From: Gnetum montanum
Taxonomy: Eukaryota > Streptophyta > Gnetopsida > Gnetales > Gnetaceae
Reading direction: 5' to 3'
DNA: 64,000 bases
Assembly (NCBI GenBank): GCA_015680685.1
Contig: MNCI01025409.1
Span: 1,050,903 to 1,114,902 of the forward strand
Below the pieces are notes generated by a model, which had not been told where the DNA came from, did not search any database, and was given only the letters and a program-made list of their open reading frames with translations. Shown here one piece after another: positions 34,007 through 46,000 of the stretch. Numbering within the stretch: position 1 is the first letter of the stretch; each line of letters starts with the position of its first letter. The translations under genes were made by a program, and so were the position numbers.

Positions 34007-36193
34007 TGCTAAAGCAGGTGGTAATAGAGCTATCGGTGTGAGAGTTGCGGATGGGTTTTAAGGATGGTATGTATGTGGTGTGTCTCTCCTAGGAGAAGGA
34101 TTCCTGTAATACTCCCGTCTTGGTAGTGACGTGGTGGTGTCACGTGACCAACAGAGTCACGTGGAGAGATTGGCTGCTGCACATAGTAGCCATATAGATA
34201 CAGTTGCCAATAAGGATATTGTTGTCGTGGTGGTGGCATCCCCCATGACTATGGGTATTTCCACTGTTGATGTTGCTCAATAGGTTGTGGAGGAGTTTCA
34301 CTTGGATAATACGTTAATGGTTGGTGGAACTACCTTGGGTTACCTTGGGGATAAGGTAATCATTGTGGTGTTTATTGTTTGTTAAGTCATGGGTTAAGTG
34401 CATACACCCCAGACTCTTATAGGTGTGAGATTACTGGGCAACATCCCTTAGGATGGTCATACTGGCATATCTCACATCTACCATCATTGTCTGTATCAGA
34501 ATCCACAACCTCTTCAGTGATGGCCATTTTACCCTTACCTTTGTTATGTGCATGGTCCAAATCCCTCTTTTTCTTTTTATCATAGTCACTACCTTGCTCC
34601 TTAGACTCTTCTACGATTTTGAGAACAGTTTCAAATCTATTATCTGAGTCCCACATTTGATCTACCTTTGCCAACACTTCTATTGTTAATTTTTGGAGCA
34701 GCAAGGTTTTCCTATTCACCATCTCTTCGAGTGGTGACTCTTCCTCCTCCTCACAGAATCTCACTCCCCTTTTTCAGAGGGAAGGATTGTGGTTGTATTC
34801 TTCTGCACTTTCTCTCTTACGTAGCTCTCCTTCTTCCTTAGCTANTTGATCCTGCTGCGAGTAACCATGGCCTAGGCAACGATGTAACAGTGCATAGTAT
34901 CGGCCCATGGCAGCATCCAAGGGTTCATGAGTTCCCTGCTTCCATCCTTGGATTTGTTTTCACAGGTTGGACACTCGGGAGTACATTTGGTACTTATCAT
35001 TAAATAGTTCTAGCATCATACTCCACCTTCGAATGGATTCCGGTTCTAAGAACCAGTACTAGCCTTCTTCTTCCTTTACTAGTGTCCTTGGGAACAACTT
35101 TAGCTTTTGCCATTCGTTCTCAATGTTCTGCAAGGCACATGCATCGTGAAATTCTTGTAAGTGGTTTTGAGGATCAACGTTGTATCCCCCCTCAAATCAT
35201 GGGATATTATTCATGTCTAACCTCTTGATCCTGCTATCTTTTTGGTGCCTTGTAGGAATTCTAATGGCCTCTGTAATGTCTAACATGCTTCAGGTTGCAA
35301 GTAGGGGTTCTTCATGGTCATTTCTTTCATAGTATTTGTGATGTCTATGTGGTTCCCTACTTTCCCTTCTTCCATGCCATGATTCTCTAGAATGCCCTCG
35401 TCCTCGCTCTCGACTCTCTCGTAGAGCTTTCTCACTCTGTTTACCCTTATCCTCATGGTTAGGTTCCTTATGACTACGTCCTAATACTGAAGGAGAGGGT
35501 GAATGTGACGATGAAGGTGAAGAAGAAGGAGAACCATCACCATGACGATGTTTCCTACCTTCTCTTCGGTGGTCCCGGCCCCGATCGTGATAACGATTAG
35601 AATGCCCACCCTTATCATGTGTTTGTGTTCCCTCGTTGAACACTTAGTGTTCGTGGGGATCAAAACCAAGGTTGTGAATTGTGAAGTGAAGGTTCTGATA
35701 CACCACCTTCTCACCATCGTTAGGAGGAGGAACATTGTTTTGTGGAGAGCCTATTGAAATAAGTTCACCACCCTCAATTTCGCTTAAGACAAGTGGAGCG
35801 TTATGGGGCCCTTTGCCCTTCAACAAGGTATAGTATCTCTCCTATTGTAAGTTCCTTTGATGTTGTGCTTATGTGGGATGGTAATCCCTTGTGTCAAAAC
35901 CGCATGCAATGTATTTCGCATATAACTGTGACATGTCAATTCATGCGAGAGCACGAAGGAGCATGTTGGGGACTACTTAGTCTGGAGGCAACACTATGTT
36001 ACCCTCCAAGTATCTCCAACGCAGTTGTTCGTCTTGATGGAGAATAAATGTAAAGTCGGGTACATATCCATCATGATGAACATACACCACACAGAATTGT
36101 TGAGGAATTAGCGGATCTGGGTTACTTGTGTTGTACCTCCGACTATCTCTAGTGTTATTCCTACTCAGTGAAGTGCTTTTGTAAAGAAGAAAT
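34007..36193 (-). pseudogene. R3 gag remnant
   Basis: It shows the same block order as R4 gag, with WYRSLE-like and VVRIP-like blocks replaced or broken, the acidic/Ser-His-Arg segment (35,290-35,643) and a zinc-knuckle-like CEICQYDHPKGCC (about 34,475). The expected start reads ATT (36,191-36,193) instead of ATG. An N at 34,845 coincides with about 115 bp missing relative to R4 (28,321-28,434). Confidence 0.75.
34845..34845. other. Single N marking missing sequence
   Basis: The bases on the two sides match R4 around 28,320 and 28,435, so about 115 bp of gag present in R4 are absent here. The N is probably a collapsed assembly gap. Confidence 0.6.
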
Positions 36194-36323
36194 TTTTGTC
36201 TTATTTAGTGTGCTATTTACCATTATCTTATTTTTTTTCTTTTAATTAACCCTAAGGGTTCGTTCTAGTGTCCCAACGACGTGAATGATCTCCTATGTTC
36301 TATGTAGCGCACAAACAACTAAG

Positions 36324-36341
36324 TCCCTGGCAACAGTGCCA
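36324..36341 (-). other. R3 primer-binding site
   Basis: The minus strand reads TGGCACTGTTGCCAGGGA, three transitions away from the tRNA-Asp complement, one base from the LTR. Confidence 0.75.
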
Positions 36342-36342
36342 A

Positions 36343-37139
36343 TGATGAGTGACGAGGTACCCCTACACTCAACCATATTAATACGAGCGTCTCACACGCG
36401 ATCTGGTCGAACTCCAAGGACTAAGTGCTTACGTGCCTTAATGGAACACTTAAGGTTAACCAATCGTTGTCCTTCCAAACTTACTTGTATTGTTACAGTT
36501 GTATGGTTAAGTAAGTTTGAGGTATGTGATTTTTATATCTTTTATCTTTTTAACGCCTATGCTAATAGGGAAGGTTGAAGAGAACTAAATGGCTAACTTT
36601 CATTAACTATTCACTAACTAAGTTTGGGTTATCCTAGCATCAGTATCTATTCCCACTTGCCGCACACACCCTAAACCAGTGCAACGCTGCTAGGATTACC
36701 AAACACTACTCGTTACTGGGTTACCAAGCGTTACACACGTGCTTGAACCAGTTGTACTGAATGCACTTAACTAGGAGAGTCAAGGGTTGAGAGAGATTAA
36801 TTATCTAGGAAAGTATTTAAACATTTAACAATAATTAAATCCTATTTAGCTTAGTTCATATGTTGCAAGGTTTATTAGAAAGTTCGTCTTTAATGTTGTA
36901 CACAAATGTGTGCTCAGGTACAATTTGCTCGAATAAAGATCCGTTCACTTTGAGACTCCTACTGTGGGCACATGAAAATTATTCTAACTTTGGAATGGTA
37001 AAACTACTATAGTTTGGCTAAGGGTCTAAATCTAGATGAGTGAACAAGGGAAAGCCGCCTCTTATTTAAAGACATGACGGCGAGCTGCGATATCACGTAT
37101 GCAATATCACATGGGCGTACGCGATATCATGGCTCATCA
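36343..37139 (-). repeat. R3 5' LTR
   Basis: 797 bp. Array sites at 37,089, 37,103 and 37,123; the TATA position reads TTTAAATA on the minus strand (37,063-37,070). It ends GGCTCATCA before the second CTTGT. Confidence 0.92.
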
Positions 37140-37144
37140 CTTGT

Positions 37145-37222
37145 CTTTATCTCTATTCAAGCACCAAGACTATAAAACATAAAACTATAAAAATCGTATG
37201 CCTCAATTACACTTAACCATAC
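37145..37222 (+). repeat. R1 3' LTR, piece 2
   Basis: It matches the 5' LTR at about 525-600 (CTTTATCTCTATTCAAGCACC), confirming that R3 was inserted in this LTR. S1 interrupts it at 37,222. Confidence 0.9.
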
Positions 37223-37828
37223 TGATGAGTCATGAATTTGTTGGTTGTGATATCACAGCCATGATTTTGCAACAGCTGCGATATCGCAGCCTGCCTCAAT
37301 CTCTATAAATAAGAAGCTGCTTTCCCAACTTTAGGCACTTAGATTTAGACCCTTAGCTAAACTCTTGCAGTTTTATCATTCCAGAGTTAGAATATTTCCC
37401 AGTGTATGCCTGCAGTGTGGTGATTGTAATTCTATGGCATCCTTATTCGAGTGTGATGTACTTGGACACGCACATGACCGGAAATAAAGATCAAGATTAC
37501 TTCATCATTGCAGCATTCACTTAGCTTAATTATTTAATTAATTGTTATTTACTGCTTTCCTAGTTAATCTCTTCTCACCCTTTAACTCCTGTTAAACATG
37601 GAATGAGTACGACTTGATTACGATCATTTAAGTGTGACTACTTGGTAACCCAGTAGCGTACCTAGGATCTATGCTTGGTAACCCCAGTGGTAGTNGGAAG
37701 ACAGCGAACTGCGACCTAAGGCTAACTATCTAGATGCCACAACTAGTCCATCTATGGAGTTCAACCGGATCGCACGTGTAACACTCTTATTCATATGGTT
37801 GAGTGTAGGGGTACCTCGCAACTCATCA
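37223..37828 (+). mobile_element. S1, solo LTR in plus orientation
   Basis: It starts TGATGAGTCATGAAT and ends CTCATCA, with TSD CATAC on both sides (37,218-37,222 / 37,829-37,833). It has GATATC sites at 37,249 and 37,280, with a decayed site (GATTTT) exactly 14 bp after the first. TATAAATA lies at 37,304-37,311 and AATAAA at about 37,485. No internal region remains, so it probably arose by LTR-LTR recombination. An N at 37,695 marks about 200 bp missing relative to other LTRs. Confidence 0.9.
37695..37695. other. Single N marking missing sequence in S1
   Basis: The flanks correspond to LTR positions about 200 bp apart in R4 (24,053 and 23,845, reverse direction), so a segment of U5 is missing here. 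Confidence 0.55.
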
Positions 37829-37833
37829 CATAC

Positions 37834-38003
37834 CTTGTGCTTCACAAGTGTAATTGGGAAGACAACGAATGACCTTAAGGCAAGGTTCACTGTCTAGAAA
37901 ACTAGTGCACTAGAAACTATAAAGTCCACGAAATTTGACCTAATTGTGCGTGAATGCTCTGCGATGTGTATGGTTGGGCGTAAGGGTACCTTGCCGTTAA
38001 TTA
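37834..38003 (+). repeat. R1 3' LTR, piece 3 (end of R1)
   Basis: It matches 5' LTR positions about 602-772. It ends CCGTTAATTA, the decayed counterpart of CCACTAATCA. The target duplication cannot be checked because the left end of R1 is outside the window. Confidence 0.85.
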
Positions 38004-39379
38004 GATGCTATAAGTGCAATTTTTACCATCTCTAGGAAAGTTCTCTTTTAAGAATAATTTTCAGAAGATTGGTAATTACTTTTGCTATCATTTGAATGGT
38101 TTTAGGTTTTCACACTAGGGCAAATACTTTTGTACCTAGCATGCAATCAACTGAATTTCAAGATTTTTTTCAAAGGGAAATATTTGAGTATATCATTGAT
38201 TCTACTGTTCCTCAAAAGGGATATTACGAAGTTGATTTCATCAATAAAATTGATTATCAATTATGTATGTTGGTTTTATGGAATCCCTAGTCTTCCCATG
38301 TTAATTCCTACTCAATCCATCTTCTCCATGGTGCCAAAATTGGTAGGGTATATGATTGGTCCCTCTCTTGTTTTTCTACTTTTTATCTTGTCATGGAACT
38401 TACAACTACCACTAAGAGGAACCCTAGAAAACCTTAACCATACCAAATGTTATTGATTTTTATTTAACTAATAATATTAGCAACCCTTTTATTTATTTGC
38501 ATGGAGATTAATCAAGCCATGTAGCTTATATGACATTAATCTTCAAATGTCCCACCACAAAGCTAGTCTACTACTCCTATACTTACGAGCAAAAAGCTGA
38601 AATTGAATCCATAACCTTCCAATGAAAATACGAGTGTTTTACTATTACACCACACCTATAAAATATAAGTTTCATTTATTTTATTACCACGGGGATTAAT
38701 CGCGCAGGCTCATTCACATGACATCTAGATCCATTTTTACTCTCTTCAATTTTCACATTGGTAGCATTTTTGGACTCCGCGGTCCCTAGCTGAACAATAA
38801 AATGGTAACAATACAAATTAAATTAAATCTTCCCGCATATAAATAATATCGTCCGCTCTTTAAGGGAATTAAAAAAAAGGTAACGTTAACATCAGAAACG
38901 TTACTGAATGCCAGCTCGCAAGGGACCTCGTATTTAGTTTTTCATTCATTTGGCTACAAGCCCAATGTGCCCTACTAATAAATGTATTCATATAACCATA
39001 TCCTATTTCCCCTTTTGCAAAGTTGTTTTAAAAAGATTACCAAATCCGTGACAGTGACATTTTGCAAAATTGTTTTTTAAAAAAAATACTAAATTCGTGT
39101 CTGTGACGTGTGTGGGTAGACGAAAAGGCTGCTCACGATCTTGGCATGAGAAAACAGCAGCCATGACATGGCTATCAATTACAACAACAAACTTCTCCGT
39201 TTGGTCATGTGACACAAACTTTTGGTGCTTGTACTGTGGGCCTCCCATGTGACCAGGTACTGAGCCATCCATTTAAGCCCCCACAAAAGGAAAAGAAGAG
39301 AAAAAGATTCCCACTCAGACTGGCTAGAAGAACTTAATTTAAAATTGAGACCCTGTAAAAAAACCGTAGATAATTCAAG
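38004..39379. other. Spacer between the nest and the host gene
   Basis: No gene is supported. Two overlapping frames at 38,096-38,456 (FFQREIFEYI...; LVLWNP) could be an old transposon fragment but were not recognised. At about 39,014-39,110 a unit of roughly 47 bp (TTTTGCAAA-TTGTTTT...AAATYCGTG-C-GTGAC) is tandemly duplicated. The antisense ORF at 39,003-39,272 overlaps this duplication and is not convincing. A TTTCAGTTTCAG run lies at about 39,428-39,462. Confidence 0.5.
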
Positions 39380-39389
39380 CATAAAAAGG
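39380..39389 (+). promoter_or_regulatory. Possible TATA-like box upstream of the neprosin gene
   Basis: CATAAAAAGG lies about 900 bp before the start codon. A CT-rich tract (40,190-40,211) closer to the ATG suits a long plant 5' leader. No other strong TATA was noticed between, so this is a weak candidate and leader introns are possible. Confidence 0.25.
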
Positions 39390-40296
39390 CACCATTAATC
39401 CTCCACTCCTCATCTTTGTAACAGCACCGTTTTCATTTTCATTTTCAGTTTCAGTTTCAGTTTGCCTCATGTTGCCTGTTGTTGCTGTTTGAAAAACTTG
39501 TCAGACAGATCGGACGGCTGCAGTGTGCTGGTGAAGAAGACGTTGTAGGCGAGACTTGACAGCCGGAGCTGGCTTGTTTTTTATTTCTCTTTTAGGTCTC
39601 TTTGGGATTAATGAAATTTTGCTCCGATAATGGGGGAAATAAAAATTGTTTCTGGTTTTCAGGTTCCGAAAAAAATGGCTCAGTGCAGTGACTGAGCCGT
39701 ATTAGTTTTGTGGCAAATTGGGCCTGTTTTTTCCTAAACGACAAGGCCGGTGACGAGGCTAAATTGCACTCTTTTTGGGTTGTGGGTCGTTCGGTTTATG
39801 CTGGCTTGTGAGCCCATTTTGTGTGTGGTGGATTCGGCAGCGGCTGCAGCAGCAAAAATGGAAGAGTAGTATAGTGGATGGGTCCCTTTTCTTCTGGGCA
39901 CTCCGTGATTTGAGTGAAAGAACCTGTTTTTCTGTTTTTTTTAGGTGATGCTGAATTGGCTTAATATTAGCTCCGAGAGTTGCAGAGGCAGCCATGGACG
40001 CAGCAGCAGCAGATTGGGATGTTTCTTCATCTTCTTCTTTTTTCTGAGAGTTTGTTGAAGGATTTTTTGACATTTTGGTTGATGGGTTTTTGTGGGTCCT
40101 GGGCGTTTTCAGAGATCATGTGCTTTTAAGATCCCCTGGTAGTGGAAAACAAGATTGTGTTGTGGGGAGGAATTTGCATTGATCAGTTAATCTCTTTTTC
40201 TCTCTCTCTGGAAGTGGCAGTAGCTCACTCCCCACCCGTTTGTTGTTCTGGTTTTTTTTGTTCTGTGTTTCTTTGGTCCGTATCTCTGTGTGGTTC

Positions 40297-43074
40297 ATGG
40301 CTCTGCTGCTGGGACTGAACTGCATCATGAGAACCATGATGATTGCTTTTGGGCTGCTGCTGCTGCTGATAATGGTGTTCAGCGACTGTAGTGTTGGTGC
40401 TGTCAGGATTCTCTCTCAGTCTTCGTCTGCCATGGCCGAGGCTGAAGCTCAGGTGCAGAGGATGAGGCAGCAAGAGCAGCTGCATTTGGATATTGAGAAA
40501 CATCTCCAGACCATAAACAAACCTGCTGTCATGAGCATTGAAGTGAGTTTTTCGCTGCAGTAATGGCTGTTTTTCAGTTCTGGGTCGGCTGCTTTTGTGG
40601 GATTCTTCAGTTTTGCTGTTCTGGGTTGCTGTGATTTGGTTTGGGTGATTCTGTATATGTTATCTGAGAATTTTTGTTTTTTTTTATAATGGAGTTAAGT
40701 TTTTTCTTGTTGGTTTGCAGAGCCCGGATGGCGACATTATTGACTGCGTGGATATGGCTCGGCAGCCTGCTTTTGATCACCCGTTGCTGCAGAACCACAC
40801 TATTCAGGTCTGCAGGATTATTAGTGTAGTGTGCCTGTTCGGTACCGGTGTAATAATCAATCCTATTCTGTTAGGACTGGACTGGACTGAACTGAAGTCG
40901 TAGTTTGGTTCTGATAAATGCTTTTCTGACGTGCCCTTTTGCTAATTTACTTCTTCGGACATTACGGGCTATGGTGTTCAAGTCACATTTAGGACATTTT
41001 GGCAACTATTCCTGTCCTCAGGGAACTTTTGCAGCTTTAAGCCTTTTTTTTTTCCTTGTATGCAAACCTCTGGTGCCATCGGCGGAGATTTTGACTGAGA
41101 TCAAGCATTAGCCTCTTTTCCGTGTATGCGGTAGTAGTACTATTTAATGGCTTCTAGGTTCCAGCCGTTTAGGCCTTAGTTTCCTGTTTGATGCAGAACT
41201 AGGGAACAAAGAGATTCAGAACTTTGTGGAATTCTTATCCTGTTCCATGCAACTTCATCAAATAGATTCACATCTTTTCTGCAATCCTCGGCGAAAATCT
41301 TTTCCCTTTTCATGCAACTTCAACAAATAGATTCACAATCATGGGGCAAAAGAAAATTTCTTCTTTATTAAAATGGGTTTTTAAATTCGGCCGGGTTTCA
41401 TGGCTTTTAGTAGGTAATGATAGGAATTCTTGGTGGATAATTACATCCAGCCCAGACTGGTTGTTTGATTGCATTTTTTTTTTTGCCTGTGCAGTTTTCT
41501 CCCGCAGGCCGCCCAGATGGAATATTCGGTGACAGCAAAATATCTGGATCGTCAAATGAAGCTCGCATTGCCCAGCTGTGGCATCAAAATGGCAAGTGCC
41601 CTCAGGGCACAGTACCCATACGCAGAACTCAGAAGCATGACATTTTAAGGGCAGGCGCTGTGGAGACCTTCGGCCGCAAAAAATCAGCTGCACAGCGCAT
41701 TCGTTTCCCCAAATCTGCTGATCCTGATTTACTTAACGAAAGCGGTCATCAGGTGGGTCTCTGCGTTCTGGGTTTCTGCTGTTTTCCTGTTTTTCTTTCT
41801 TACCAGAATATTGTTGCAGATTTATTATGGTTTCTGAATTTTTCTGATCATTCCGGTAATTCCTACCCTCCCCTTGCTGCAGCATGCTATCATATATGTT
41901 CAGGGAGACAAGTACTATGGAGCCAAGGCCACAATTAATGTGTGGGAGCCCAAAATTCAGCTCGCCAATGAATTCAGCCTGTCTCAGCTCTGGATTCTGG
42001 CCGGCTCGTTTGATGGGGATTTGAACAGTATAGAGGCCGGATGGCAAGTAAGTTTTTCTTTTTACATTTGTTGCTAACCGTTTCCAGATTTGATTTCTAT
42101 GCCCGCCTTGAATTTGGCTTGTAAATCTCTATTCTAGTCTTCTATTTCTAGGACTGTTCAGGGGAAGTACCACTATTATGGGTCTATGATAATAGATGAG
42201 TCATGTCAGTTTTTCTAAATCTAGAACTTTATTTGCAGGTCAGTCCAGACCTGTATGGAGATAACAATACAAGACTGTTTACGTATTGGACTGTAAGTCT
42301 CTCAAAAATCTTAATTTCGTTTCTGTTTGAAACTCGAGAATCTTAGGAGGTATGTGCATGTTCTGACCTGAAATTTTGGCCTTCCATGAAGAGCGATGCT
42401 TATCAAGCAACTGGATGTTACAACTTGCTTTGCTCAGGATTCGTTCAGATTAACAACGAAATTGCAATGGGTGCGTCAATTTCCCCAATTTCCAAGTATG
42501 ACGGTTCTCAATACGACATAAGCATAATGATTTGGAAGGTACAGTATTCAACTTTTTGTATGCTCTGACTTATTCGGGGATTTTAAATAAAACCCTATTT
42601 CCTTAACTGAAATTGTTGTCTAGGATAAATTTTTTTACTGGTTGATTTTGATCAAAGGCCTTAATTTGTGCACCTATATTATGTCTGGATTTTCAGGACC
42701 CCAAAGAAGGAAACTGGTGGATGCAGTTTGGAAACAACTATGTTCTTGGCTATTGGCCAGCACCTTTGTTTTCGTACCTGGCAGAGAGTGCAAGCATGGT
42801 TGAATGGGGAGGTGAGGTTGTGAATTCAGAACCAGATGGAGAGCATACTTCCACTCAGATGGGAAGTGGCCATTTTCCAGACGAGGGTTTTGGGAAATCA
42901 AGTTACTTCAGAAGCATTCAGATAGTTGATGGGGCAAATAATCTGAAAGCTCCACAAGGCCTAGGCACCTTCACTGAGCAATCCAATTGCTACAACGTTC
43001 AAAAAGGCTACAATGCCGAGTGGGGCAACTTCTTCTACTATGGAGGCCCCGGAAAAAACCCTAATTGTCTCTGA
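40297..43074 (+). CDS. Neprosin-domain (DUF239) secreted protein, seven exons
   Basis: A predicted 444-residue protein whose introns all obey GT-AG and are phase 0: exons 40,297-40,542; 40,721-40,807; 41,495-41,752; 41,883-42,047; 42,239-42,292; 42,392-42,538; 42,697-43,074 (TGA). Residues about 11-35 are a hydrophobic signal peptide ([10 protein letters not shown], likely cut near VGA). Residues about 40-120 form the N-terminal neprosin activation region ([15 protein letters not shown]). Then come [19 protein letters not shown] and the C-terminal neprosin domain: [47 protein letters not shown], and an [14 protein letters not shown] end. The family includes Nepenthes neprosin, a glutamic peptidase that cuts after Pro. 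Glu227 (NEFS) and Glu355 or Glu359 (VEWGGEV) are candidate catalytic residues. It is probably secreted; its substrate is unknown. The ATG at 40,327 is an alternative start. No lesion was seen. Confidence 0.93.
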
Positions 43075-46000
43075 AGGGGATCTCAAATGGTCACATGCAA
43101 TTCTTATGTACCATTGTAATTCTTCTCAACCTTTTTGTATTGTATTTTGCTTGCAAGGCTTTCAACAAATTACTTGCACCCCCTTTTTTTTACTCATCCA
43201 AGGTCTCATTATATATTCTCCTTCTCAGAGATTGTAGATGCTGATGCTGGCTTTGAGTCAGTGGTCTTTGTTTCTTATCATCTCTAGTGGGTTGTGACAT
43301 ATTTGCTGTGGGTAGGTTCATACCAATGACCAGAACTTACCCTTCTGACTGTATGAATGTCATTCTGCCTTGAGGGGTTATATATGTAATCCAGAGGTTG
43401 ATTATGATTACCATTTTGATACCTGAAATGTTTGAATTTCTATAAAAACCATTTTGCAACATGGTGTTATACATCTTCCAATACGCTGTTCATTTATTCA
43501 TGGATGCTAATTATTTGTCTGTATATTTAACGATGTGAATGAAAACGATTCACCAGTCAATTAGGATTAGTTTTCTGTCTAGACGTTACTGTCATTGTAA
43601 AATGGGATGTGGACTTCCATGATGCCGATGAGGAACTATAAAAATAAATCTGGTTGCAATCTGTTATGATGCCAAAGGAAAGCATGGCCGTCTGTTGTTG
43701 CACTTCACTGCGATAAAGATGCTAAATATTAAATGAAAATGATTGATGTGCAACTCCTACAAAACAGTTGTTGGATGGAAAGATATACATTGCAATGCTG
43801 CGGTCGGCAGCTACTGCACTGGCTCCCAGAAAGACTGCCACTGAACTATTTACTTTCTTTACAAAGTAGATCTGATTTGATGAGAGGCTGATTAACACTA
43901 ATTTCATTATGCTAGTGGCTGTGTCCTGATAAAGTGTAGTCTGTCGGCAGCTTAGGACGTAAAAGGAGATTCCACAGGATTTAACGTTGCAGAGATCAGA
44001 CCTGCAAAATGATGTTAATGAAGTATACTTTCCGTCTATACAAACCAGGTCACGCCTATGTTTCCAGTTTGATCTCAAGATTTACAAGAGATTGAGGGAA
44101 ACGGTTGATTTTAGCAGTGGATGTTGATGAATGGAAAGGGCTCACTTAAAGTGAACTGAAAACAGATAGGACAGAGCTTTGTTGAACGCTGACAGCTTCG
44201 CAAATTTGCCTGCCAAAATGGAGTAAATTTTATGCTTTTTGGTGTGGCAAGCACTGAGTAGGCCCATTACTACTCTTTGGTTCATGCAGATTCCTGATAA
44301 TACTCGAATTGAAGGGCAGATTCTTGATAATACTGGAAGAAAGTCGGCAGATGCACTAGATCTTAAAGTATGAGTGGATCCATTATCAGAAAGTTCCGTT
44401 CGTTCAGTTCTCACATACCCACATATATATGGAACAGAACCTTCAACTTTCTTATCTCGGAGGTATACTTCACCTATATCCCCACGGTGAATTGGAGACA
44501 CAGATTAGGATCCATCAACAATAGTGCAAAAGAATATGATGACATGTCAATCAGAAAGTATGAGAAAGGTATGTATGTATGCTTCAGTGGATGCAAAAAA
44601 CAAACAGTGCATGTACCCCATAACCCAACTACTGCCCACATGAATCTGACTCGCAAGAGAAATTTGTAATCGGAAAGTGAAGGGGAAATAAGGCCTTCAA
44701 AGTGAAATGATATTTTAAAGCCACGTACTGCATCAAAGTTGCATTATTGTGTTGCCCATCCATTCAACCTTTTTGGCCGAAATGGCCGTGGGTCACGGGC
44801 TGTTTCTGACATGAGTCGGCAATACTTTTCTTTTCTTTTCTTTCTTTTTTTATTTTTTTCCCTTTGTTTTTTTCGGTTAGTGGTCTGAAGTGTGACATTT
44901 CTTCAGGAAATCAGAGTCAGACACCTTGTGTTCGGCCCCAATCGAATGGACCCAAGCTAACACACTAATCTTGGGCAGATTTTCGGCCATTGGATGTTGA
45001 CCCATGACGGGGCTGAATGGCCTCATTAAACCCTGAGCATTTCTTTGACAATGAAATGTTGACTGCAACTTATAGCAAATTTTTTTCTTCTCCCTCAAGA
45101 AAGTAAAACAGGGAAAGCAGCAAGTCTATGCAACAGAGTCCAAAAGCCATTAAAGGGCTGCTTTCTTTGCCTACTTTCAAACCAGCCAAAGGGAACAGGT
45201 ACAAAAGGGCATGTTGCCAACGAGGATCGGATTAAAGAAAAGGAAAGTGAAGGGGAAAGCAGAAGCAAAATCTAAAACGGAACAGCAGTGGAACACATTT
45301 ATTATTTCCCTGTGGTTTGGCAAAGCAAGTCTCTCTTTGACATTTCAGACAAATTTTTTTCTATCATATACTTTGACCGAAGATCTAGCCGTGAACCACA
45401 AAGCCGTATTGCCGTTAACAAAGGCATACCATAAGTAGGTGGTGCTCCAAATTTCTCCTGCTTCTAGATTTCCATGCCAAATTTGAGGCGAAAACCAGCA
45501 GTGACAAAGCAAATTGGATCCCCATAAAGAATTGCTTGCTAGGTGGACCTTTGTGTGGATTTCTGAAAGAATGGTAAGAAAGAGAAACAGACAAAACTGG
45601 TGAAAGTATGAGCCACCTACCGACCCACTTATTCTTATGCACAACCCACAAAAAACCAATTCCAATTCCATCTCCCTATCCTCCTCGCTCGGTCCGTCCA
45701 TTTTTCGTTTTGGGCTGATTGTAACACCTCCCAAATTGCTGTGAATACAACCTTTTATCTGCAGATTCATAAGAACAAGACATTCCCAATTAAAGAAACA
45801 GATAAAATAAAGCCTGAAAAACCCAGGACCCTCAATTCACTGCTAGACACAAATTTTTTTTCTGCAGACTCTTTGTCCTTATTCTTTGGAGATAAAGCCC
45901 ACTGGGATGACATTTCTGTACACTTAGCTCAGTTGTCAATTTTGAGCTCAGACTCTGCAAAATATGCCGTTCGAATCTTACCTCGTATTCCCCCCACCGG

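Larger units (their letters stand above)
23182..37139 (-). mobile_element. R3, pol-less gag-protease element, split by R4
   Basis: A minus-strand element of about 6.95 kb once R4 is removed. The TSD is CTTGT. 5' LTR 36,343-37,139; 3' LTR 23,182-23,714 plus 30,724-30,967. Gag and protease are present, but RT, RNase H and integrase are missing. Gag-protease passes directly into the last stretch of integrase (VNVQQAKPY) and then the purine block. It carries the longest open frame in the window (32,885-34,006). Confidence 0.92.

Noticed and set aside
39759-40503. Minus-strand ORFs of 92-104 codons upstream of and over the first neprosin exon
   Set aside because: Low-complexity, antisense to the leader and signal-peptide exon, no domain or splice support.
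43722-44501. Two minus-strand ORFs of about 118 codons
   Set aside because: No recognisable family, no coding signals beyond length; left as intergenic.
45345-45770. 141-codon minus-strand ORF
   Set aside because: Composition looks random, no motif, and overlapping frames are equally open.
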